This document shows positions 34,135 through 38,862 of a stretch of DNA of 38,862 nt, piece after piece. A program made the translations under genes and the position numbers. Within the stretch, counting starts at the first letter, position 1, and each line of letters starts with the position of its first letter. The DNA comes from an uncultured Verrucomicrobiota bacterium (GTDB taxonomy: Bacteria; Verrucomicrobiota; Verrucomicrobiia; Verrucomicrobiales; Verrucomicrobiaceae), in assembly GCA_903838675.1 (NCBI GenBank), contig CAILZI010000002.1, forward strand, positions 1-38,862, in the 5' to 3' direction. Below the pieces are notes generated by a model. The model was not told the DNA's origin and searched no databases. It worked only from the letters and a program-made list of their open reading frames with translations.

Positions 34135-34527
34135 TTGGAACGCGACGAAGGACTCAAAATTTATCTGAGTTTGATCGACAAGGCGAAGCCGCTGCCTGCT
34201 GTGCATGAGGGCGTGTCAGGGGAGCGCGAGGTTCGTGCGGGTCTGATTCGCGCGAATCTGCGGCTTGTGGTGAAGATCGCGCAGGAGCAACGGGGCGGCT
34301 CTTAGGTGGCGATTCTAGACCTTATTTCCGCAGGCAACATTGGTTTGATAAAGGCTGTGATGCGATTTGACCCGAGCAAGGAAGGCGAGCTTGCAAGCTT
34401 CGCGAGCAGGTGGATCAGGCAGTCGGTCAAACGTGAGATGGCCAAGTCGGCGAAGAAGTTTCCCGTGTACTGTGCGCCGATGCAGCCTGACAAGGGGAGA
34501 GATGAAGATCTTGCTTTGCCGACGTGA
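34135..34527 (+). pseudogene. Broken sigma-70 factor gene (regions 1.2-2 only)
   Basis: One frame from a TTG at 34135 encodes ERDEGLKIYLSLIDKAKPLP (region 1.2-like) and RAGLIRANLRLVVKIAQEQRG (region 2.1). An in-frame TAG follows at 34303-34305, then reading resumes with ILDLISAGNIGLIKAVMRFDPSKEGELAS and FASRWIRQSVKREMA (regions 2.2-2.4), and ends at a TGA at 34525. The amber codon falls inside the conserved core and regions 3 and 4 are missing, so no working sigma factor can be made. Either half might still be expressed (a GTG at 34306 follows the amber codon directly), but no ribosome site is evident. It resembles primary-type or RpoS-like sigma factors rather than ECF factors. Confidence 0.8.
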
Positions 34528-34576
34528 TTTGAGCGCAGATGGTTGGAGAAGGGGCTGAATGGCGGATTTTTAACCA

Positions 34577-34608
34577 CGGAATACGCGGAATACGCGGAAT
34601 ACACGGAA
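34577..34608. repeat. 9-bp tandem repeat (CGGAATACG units)
   Basis: About 3.5 units of a 9-mer, CGGAATACG twice then CGGAATACA and a partial copy, just after the broken sigma gene and preceded by AACCA. The same start (AACCACGGAATAC) and unit occur at 36283-36306, on the other side of the amidase gene. It is a dispersed short tandem repeat of unknown function. Confidence 0.65.
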
Positions 34609-34633
34609 ACTGGAGCATGATTTAGAGCCAGAA

Positions 34634-34714
34634 CGGGCTGAAGCCCGAACTACGTACGAAGATGCTGATGCAGGGGCGGAGGCGCCTTGTGACTTGAAAC
34701 TTTAAGCTTGAAAC
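34634..34714. repeat. Palindrome and AT-rich repeat in the gap before the amidase gene
   Basis: The 239-bp gap from 34528 to 34766 has no gene. It holds the hairpin CGGGCT/AGCCCG with a 2-nt loop (34634-34647) and the AT-rich element CTTGAAACTTTAAGCTTGAAAC (about 34693-34714). The reverse complement of the latter closely resembles the sequence at 38249-38278. Both look like small dispersed elements. Confidence 0.5.
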
Positions 34715-34766
34715 GCTGCGCTGTTATCGAGGACGAGTTCGAGTAGGAGGACGAGAAGCTGATGTT

Positions 34767-36251
34767 TTACGCTTTGCGAAACTCGGGGGCGCGGCGTGCC
34801 AGGGTGATTTGTTCGAAGGCATGGCCGAGGGCGAGGAGGCGGGCGTCGGTGTGGGCGGTGCCGATGAGGGAGAAGCCGATGGGGAGAGCGTCTACGAAGC
34901 CGAGGGGGATGGTGAGGTGGGGGTAGCCGGCGACGGCGGCGGGGGTGCTGGCGACGCGTTCATCGGTATCTCCATGGGCGAGATCGATGGGGCCGATGGG
35001 ATCGTTGGTGGGGCAGATGAGGGCGTCGAGCTGGTGGGCTTGAAGAGCTGCATCGATGCCTTCGGGTCCGGAGAGGCGGCGGGCGGCTTTGCGGGCTGCG
35101 GTGCCGGCGGCGATGATCTCTGGGGTGCTGAGTTTTTCTGCCTGCTCGAAGAACTCCTGGGCGAAGTGGGGCATCTCGGTTTCGCGATGCTGTTCGTTGA
35201 AGGTGATGAGGTCTGCGAGGGAGCGAACATCGCCGTCGCGTTGTTCGAGGTAGGTGTTTAAATCCTGGCGCAGTTCGATGAGCATGGCTTTCCAGGAGAG
35301 GGCACCGGCCTCGTGCATGTTGGGAAGATTCACCGGATCGATGATGATGGCTCCGGCATCGCGCAGTTTTTGGAGGGCGGTTTCAAGCAGGGCGAGGACC
35401 TGGGGGTTGTTGCCGCATTGGCTGCGTGCCACACCGAGGCGTGCGCCTTTGAGGGCCTCGGGCTTTAAATCGACGGTGAAGTCTGCGGCGAGGACCTGCA
35501 TGAGGAGGGCGGCATCGCGCACGGTGAGGGTCATGGGGCCCGCGGTGTCCTGCCAGTGGGTGATGGGGATGATGCCGCTGCCGCTGATGAGGCCGACGGT
35601 GGGTTTGAAACCGACGATGCCGCAGGCGCTTGCGGGGCTGACGATGGAGCCGTTGGTCTCGGTGCCGATGGCGGCGGGTGCGAGTCCGGCGGCCACGGCG
35701 GCGGCGGAGCCGGAACTGGAGCCGCTGGCGCTGTGGGTGAGGAGGTGGGGATTGCGGGTGAGGCCGCCGCGTGCGCTCCAGCCGCTGGTGGAATTGGGTG
35801 AGCGGATGTTGGCCCATTCGCTGAGATTGGTTTTGCCGAGGAGGATGGCGCCAGCTGAGCGCAGGCGGGTTACGAGGGCGGCGTCGGCCTTCGGTGGGTG
35901 ATTGCGTAGCGCCAGTGAACCGGCGGTGGTCTGCATGGCGTCTGCGGTTTCGATGTTGTCCTTGATGAGGACGGGCAGACCGTGCAGGGGGCCGGGTTTA
36001 CAGGAGGTGGCGAGGGATTTTACCGCAGGATTCAATTCGAGGACTGCATTCAGCCGGGGGCCTGATTTGTCGATCTGCGCGATGCGTTCGAGACAATGCT
36101 CGACCAGCAGGAGCGGAGTGGTCTGCCTGGCCTTGAGCATGGCGGCGAGATCGGTGAGCGTGGCAAAGGGCAGGGGGGCACGGTGCTTTTGCCCACAGGC
36201 CGCCGGGCAGAGGGCGACAGCGGCGGATTGGAGCAGGCGGCGGCGGTTCAT
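34767..36251 (-). CDS. Exported amidase (amidase-signature family)
   Basis: 494 aa. The N-terminus MNRRRLLQSAAVALCPAA has consecutive arginines before a hydrophobic stretch and fits a Tat signal. The amidase-signature catalytic set is complete: Lys97 in VLIKDNIETADAMQTTAG, cis-Ser178 in ASGSSSGSAAAVAAG and nucleophile Ser202 in TETNGSIVSPAS. GatA-like enzymes of this family are cytoplasmic transamidosomes, but the export signal and lack of gatB/gatC neighbours argue against that. Hydrolysis of an extracellular carboxamide is more likely; the substrate is not readable. It is a single minus-strand gene between repeat-rich gaps, divergent from the small secreted protein gene. Confidence 0.9.
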   Translation of the reverse strand: MNRRRLLQSAAVALCPAACGQKHRAPLPFATLTDLAAMLKARQTTPLLLVEHCLERIAQIDKSGPRLNAVLELNPAVKSLATSCKPGPLHGLPVLIKDNIETADAMQTTAGSLALRNHPPKADAALVTRLRSAGAILLGKTNLSEWANIRSPNSTSGWSARGGLTRNPHLLTHSASGSSSGSAAAVAAGLAPAAIGTETNGSIVSPASACGIVGFKPTVGLISGSGIIPITHWQDTAGPMTLTVRDAALLMQVLAADFTVDLKPEALKGARLGVARSQCGNNPQVLALLETALQKLRDAGAIIIDPVNLPNMHEAGALSWKAMLIELRQDLNTYLEQRDGDVRSLADLITFNEQHRETEMPHFAQEFFEQAEKLSTPEIIAAGTAARKAARRLSGPEGIDAALQAHQLDALICPTNDPIGPIDLAHGDTDERVASTPAAVAGYPHLTIPLGFVDALPIGFSLIGTAHTDARLLALGHAFEQITLARRAPEFRKA

Positions 36252-36282
36252 GAAGGGCGGCGGAGAAGAAGAGGTGAAACCA

Positions 36283-36306
36283 CGGAATACACTGAATACA
36301 CGGAAA
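36283..36306. repeat. 9-bp tandem repeat, second locus
   Basis: CGGAATACA, CTGAATACA and a partial CGGAAA, preceded by AACCA, as at 34577. It lies just upstream of the amidase start codon. A GC-rich palindrome (CCGCC/GGCGG around 36363-36375) follows in the same gap. Confidence 0.55.
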
Positions 36307-36439
36307 TCAGAATCTGATATGTGCAGAAGCTTTCAATCCAGCACGGGATTCAAGTGCATACTACCGCCGGTGGCGGCGGGAAATGAAGGGGGCGTATTCG
36401 GCGTTCGGGGGCAAATTCCACGCTTTCTCACTTTTGTTA

Positions 36440-36468
36440 TTGTCACTTCGGAGCCAGCATGATAAAAA
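36440..36468 (+). promoter_or_regulatory. Possible promoter of the small secreted protein, receiver and trpF genes
   Basis: TTGTCA (36440-36445) and TAAAAA (36463-36468) are 17 bp apart. The likely GTG start at 36479 lies 10 nt further on, again giving a nearly leaderless transcript. The -10 match is weak. Confidence 0.35.
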
Positions 36469-36478
36469 ACGCGCCTTC

Positions 36479-37006
36479 GTGAATTTTCCCGTCTTTCGTC
36501 TGGTCGCTGTTTTCCTTGTTTCTGCCGCTGCTTTGAACGCGGAGGAGCCTATGCTGCCGCAGGCTCTGGGTGGTGGTGCTTCGTTTCATGCAGACGGGCC
36601 ACGTGGCTTTTTAAAGCCGTCCAAGTCGATCAAGCCGCCGGTGAGCAACGCGGCGGCAGTTCCTGCGCCAGCCATTGTGCAGTCGCCAACGGCTGAGACC
36701 CGCCTGCGCCGTCTGGTGTTGGTTTCAGGCTCAATGACGCCGGAAGCTATTCGAGACACCATTATCGCCTGCGGTCAGACGCGCACCCCGGTGACCATGG
36801 CGGGTGGAGGGAATGCGCCTGCGCCGATGCTGTCGGATCTGGCCGCATTGTTTGGCTCTACCGTAACTGAAGACACGCAGAAGAAAGTTTTGGAAACCGT
36901 GCGCAAAGGCATGGGATCGACGGCAAAGCCGCTCCAGCGTGTGGAAGTGGTCGGCTGGCTGCCAAGTGAAGGCGTGATGGCCGTGGCGGTGTACCCGGAA
37001 AGCTGA
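36479..37006 (+). CDS. Small secreted protein, unknown function
   Basis: The preferred start is the GTG at 36479, which gives a signal peptide (MNFPVFRLVAVFLVSAAALNA) and 175 aa. An ATG at 36383 in the same frame would add a stretch that overlaps the candidate promoter. After a Pro/Ala-rich linker (about 45-70) comes a compact domain (RLRRLVLVSGSMTPEAIRD to the end). Its C-terminal part, FGSTVTEDTQKKVLETVRKG followed by LQRVEVVGWLPSEGVMAVAVYP, is reminiscent of a POTRA repeat of ShlB/FhaC-type secretion proteins. No barrel follows, so this resemblance is weak. It is 11 bp upstream of the receiver-like gene and may form an operon with it and trpF. Confidence 0.6.
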   Translation: MNFPVFRLVAVFLVSAAALNAEEPMLPQALGGGASFHADGPRGFLKPSKSIKPPVSNAAAVPAPAIVQSPTAETRLRRLVLVSGSMTPEAIRDTIIACGQTRTPVTMAGGGNAPAPMLSDLAALFGSTVTEDTQKKVLETVRKGMGSTAKPLQRVEVVGWLPSEGVMAVAVYPES

Positions 37007-37017
37007 AAGCGCTTTCC

Positions 37018-37530
37018 ATGAAACGTGCCCCGGTCGATAAGCCTGCTCCGGTAGCAACAGTTGCTGAAGCAGCCACACCTGCTCCGCCTGCGCCTGCCAT
37101 CCCACGGGTTCTGCTGGCCGAGGAAAGCCTGCCTTACCGGCGGGTGATTCGCGAGGCACTCATGGCCTTCCGCATTTGCGAGGTGGACGACGCCCCCAGT
37201 GGCGAGCGCGCCTTTGAGATGGCGCTGCGGCGTGAATACTCGCTTTTTTTGTTTTCATTGCCTCTGCCTGACATGGGGGGAGACATGCTCGACCGTCTGC
37301 TGAGCAAAGCCTACCCGATGGTCCATGCCGGGGTGCATGCAGCACCACCGGTGATCTTCCTCATCCAGCCCGCAGACACGATGAGATTTCATGAGCTTCA
37401 GCGTGATGTGCGCGTGCGTGGGAGCATGCCGCTGCCCCCCAAGCTGGATGTTCTGCTGGCTGTGACGGCATCGCTGCTGCCTGAGCGCCAGGGCCTTTCC
37501 TTTCCCTCCTTTCCACCTCATGTTCCCTGA
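37018..37530 (+). CDS. Degenerate response-regulator receiver (pseudo-receiver) protein
   Basis: 170 aa with a Pro/Ala-rich N-terminal tail (1-28), then a CheY-like fold: PRVLLAEESLPYRRVIREAL (strand 1/helix 1), EYSLFLFSLPLPDMGG (strand 3) and PVIFLIQPAD (strand 4). The usual acidic pair is EE (35-36). The phosphorylated Asp is replaced by Ser80, and the conserved Lys near PLPP is missing. It should therefore not be phosphorylated in the normal way and probably works by protein contact. There is no output domain. The 3' end overlaps trpF by 11 bp, implying translational coupling. Confidence 0.7.
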   Translation: MKRAPVDKPAPVATVAEAATPAPPAPAIPRVLLAEESLPYRRVIREALMAFRICEVDDAPSGERAFEMALRREYSLFLFSLPLPDMGGDMLDRLLSKAYPMVHAGVHAAPPVIFLIQPADTMRFHELQRDVRVRGSMPLPPKLDVLLAVTASLLPERQGLSFPSFPPHVP

Positions 37531-38197
37531 TCCCCAGCGTCGTAGTGTCAAGATTTGTGGCATCACTCAGCCCCAGCAGGCGGCGGTGATTTTTGAAATG
37601 GGTGCGGACGCCGTGGGCATCAATCTCTGGCCGAAGTCGAAACGCCATATGCCCCTGGAGGTGGCGGTGAATTCATTGCAGAAGGTGGCAGCAAAGCACG
37701 CGCTCGTGGCTGTGCTGGTCAATCCCGATGCGGCATTGGTGGATGCGGCGATCTCCAGCCAGTTGTTTCAGGCGCTGCAACTTCATGGTGATGAAACGCC
37801 GGCTGATGTGGGGCGTCTCATGGAGCGTGGCGTGAACGTCATCAAGGCTCTGCAGGTGCGCGATGCGGCATCGCTGGCGCAGATTGGTGAGTTTCCCTGC
37901 GAGTCGATTCTGCTGGATGCCTACAATCCGGGCACCTATGGCGGTGGAGGGCATGCGTTTCCATGGGAGCTGGCTGTGCGTGCCAAGGAGATGTTTCCGG
38001 CCAAGCAGTTCCTGCTTTCTGGAGGTCTGACGCCTGACAATGTGCGTCAGGCGGTGGAGCAGACGCAGCCTATTGCGGTCGATGTCGCCAGCGGTGTGGA
38101 GTCACTGCCCGGGAGCAAGGATCTTTTGCAGGTGGCACGCTTCATCACTGAAGCGCGGGATGGGTGGGGAGCGGAAAGCAGTCTGGGGGGCATGTAG
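37520..38197 (+). CDS. trpF: Phosphoribosylanthranilate isomerase
   Basis: 225 aa, cytoplasmic TIM barrel that converts N-(5-phosphoribosyl)anthranilate to CdRP in tryptophan synthesis. The family motifs are all present: VKICGIT (catalytic general base Cys13), GINLWPKSKR, ALQLHGDET, ILLDAYNPGTYGGGGHAFPW (general acid Asp133), FLLSGGLTPDNV and VDVASGVES (phosphate loops). ATG at 37520 overlaps the end of the receiver-like gene. No other trp gene is in the window, so trpF is separated from the rest of the pathway here. Confidence 0.95.
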   Translation: MFPDPQRRSVKICGITQPQQAAVIFEMGADAVGINLWPKSKRHMPLEVAVNSLQKVAAKHALVAVLVNPDAALVDAAISSQLFQALQLHGDETPADVGRLMERGVNVIKALQVRDAASLAQIGEFPCESILLDAYNPGTYGGGGHAFPWELAVRAKEMFPAKQFLLSGGLTPDNVRQAVEQTQPIAVDVASGVESLPGSKDLLQVARFITEARDGWGAESSLGGM

Positions 38198-38248
38198 AGA
38201 AGAGGTGCGGACGAAGTGGAATCGCTTCGGGCTTGCCCCTGGCGGTTT

Positions 38249-38278
38249 GTTTCAAGTTTAAGGTTTAAAGTTTCAAGT
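38249..38278. repeat. AT-rich GTTTCAAG repeat
   Basis: GTTTCAAG, TTTAAGGTTTAAAG and TTTCAAGT follow each other in the gap between trpF and the DUF423 gene. The element resembles the reverse complement of 34693-34714. The gap (38198-38317) has no gene. Confidence 0.5.
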
Positions 38279-38317
38279 GTACTTGTACAGCTCCCGTCAT
38301 TCGTCATTTTTCCTCTT

Positions 38318-38701
38318 ATGCGTCCCGACCCCTTCCGCCTTCAACTTTCAGCCCTCATGGGTTTCCTTGCAATTGCACTCGGGGCATCGGGTGCGCACGG
38401 GCCGGTGCATGACAAACTGGTGGCCGCTGGGGAACTCGCCCACTGGGAGACAGCGGTGCAGTATCATCTGCCGCATGCGGTTGTGCTGCTGCTGCTGACA
38501 TTGCTGGCCAGTACCAAACCTCTGATGGTCTGGGCCTGGCGCATGTTTTTCGTGGGTATTTTGCTTTTCAGCGGGTCGCTTTATCTGCTTGCCTACACCG
38601 GCACAAAATGGCTGGGAGCCGTCACTCCACTGGGAGGATTGAGCTTCATGACCGCCTGGGTGCTGATCGCAATGTCCGCGAAGGGAAAACAAGCTGCCTG
38701 A
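38318..38701 (+). CDS. DUF423 (YgdD-like) small membrane protein
   Basis: ATG at 38318 (MRPDPFRLQLSALMGFLAIA) is chosen; an upstream GTG frame covers the repeat and is rejected. The 127-aa product has four predicted membrane helices and the family marks ALGASGAHG, VQYHLPHAVVLLLL, FSGSLYLLA and TPLGGLSFMTAW. The function of DUF423 proteins is not known. It lies 120 bp after trpF. Confidence 0.9.
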   Translation: MRPDPFRLQLSALMGFLAIALGASGAHGPVHDKLVAAGELAHWETAVQYHLPHAVVLLLLTLLASTKPLMVWAWRMFFVGILLFSGSLYLLAYTGTKWLGAVTPLGGLSFMTAWVLIAMSAKGKQAA

Positions 38702-38776
38702 GCAATCTGCGCGACACGCGAAAAACACGTTGCGCCATGATTGGAGCTTGCTCCTATACCGGCCCTTCAAGTCAGA

Positions 38777-38849
38777 GGCTCGGTAGCTCAGTCGGTAGAG
38801 CAGGGGATTGAAAATCCCCGTGTCGGCGGTTCGATTCCGTCCCGAGCCA
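38777..38849 (+). tRNA. tRNA-Phe (GAA)
   Basis: The cloverleaf is complete: acceptor stem GGCTCGG/CCGAGCC, D-arm GCTCAGTCGGTAGAGC, anticodon stem-loop GGGGA-TTGAAAA-TCCCC with anticodon GAA at 38810-38812, and T-arm GGCGGTTCGATTCCGTC. The discriminator is A38849, and the CCA end is not encoded (CCT follows). The gene is 73 nt long. TATACC near 38753 could be its -10. Confidence 0.96.
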
Positions 38850-38862
38850 CCTCTTGATTTGA

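Noticed and set aside
34577..34608. CRISPR-like array
   Set aside because: Direct 9-bp units without spacers; no cas genes in the window.
38777..38849. tRNA-Phe as an attachment site for an island
   Set aside because: No integrase and no repeat of the tRNA 3' end seen in the window; the sequence ends 13 bp after the gene.

Overview
The window reads as a chromosomal segment of a Verrucomicrobiota bacterium, probably close to Prosthecobacter/Verrucomicrobiaceae; this assignment is an inference from gene content. The clues are planctomycete/verrucomicrobial families (DUF1592/DUF1588/DUF1585 cytochromes, a DUF1549/DUF1553 cytochrome paired with DUF1501, a sulfatase, DUF6797, AraC regulators with an N-terminal PAS domain), high GC, weak Shine-Dalgarno sites, and many short palindromic intergenic repeats.

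Layout. 1-1767: the tail of an unknown gene, a frameshifted Phd-type antitoxin remnant and a sialidase-fold secreted protein. 1811-17782: nine tightly packed minus-strand genes, several joined by 4-bp ATGA overlaps, read in the order FAD-dependent D-amino-acid (D-hydroxyproline?) dehydrogenase, tandem zinc metallopeptidase, Sel1/C39-like protein, LamG-cytochrome-propeller protein, SASA esterase, unknown secreted protein, sulfatase, L-serine dehydratase and PA14 cytochrome. 17902-19731: a divergent secreted metzincin with an NPCBM domain. 19806-26153: four minus-strand genes, namely an S9 prolyl peptidase, a proline racemase/4-hydroxyproline epimerase, a DUF885 metallohydrolase and a DHDPS-family deaminase, with a divergent PAS-AraC regulator at 26229. 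27006-28055: an FHA-like two-TM protein. 28110-34033: a DUF1501 plus DUF1549/DUF1553 cytochrome pair, a small helical protein and a second PAS-AraC regulator. 34135-34527: a broken sigma-70 gene. 34767-38701: an amidase, a small secreted protein, a degenerate receiver protein, trpF and a DUF423 protein. 38777-38849: tRNA-Phe.

Working together (inference). The 16.5-26.2 kb block contains three consecutive enzymes of trans-4-hydroxy-L-proline catabolism (2-epimerase, D-hydroxyproline dehydrogenase, pyrroline-4-hydroxy-2-carboxylate deaminase) among at least five secreted hydrolases. The final step, 2-oxoglutarate-semialdehyde dehydrogenase, is not in the window. The block looks like a system for degrading hydroxyproline-rich extracellular protein such as collagen or plant cell-wall glycoprotein, with the sulfatase and SASA esterase handling glycan decoration.

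The most striking observation is that two of the secreted peptidases carry a stretch resembling the beta domain of the metazoan von Hippel-Lindau protein (pVHL). In the S9 peptidase the five residues that line the hydroxyproline pocket of pVHL (W88, Y98, S111, H115, W117) appear at identical spacing as W128, Y138, T151, H155 and W157. A bacterial hydroxyproline-recognition module in a hydroxyproline-catabolic locus is the main candidate for an undescribed system here. All family assignments come from reading motifs; no database search was run.
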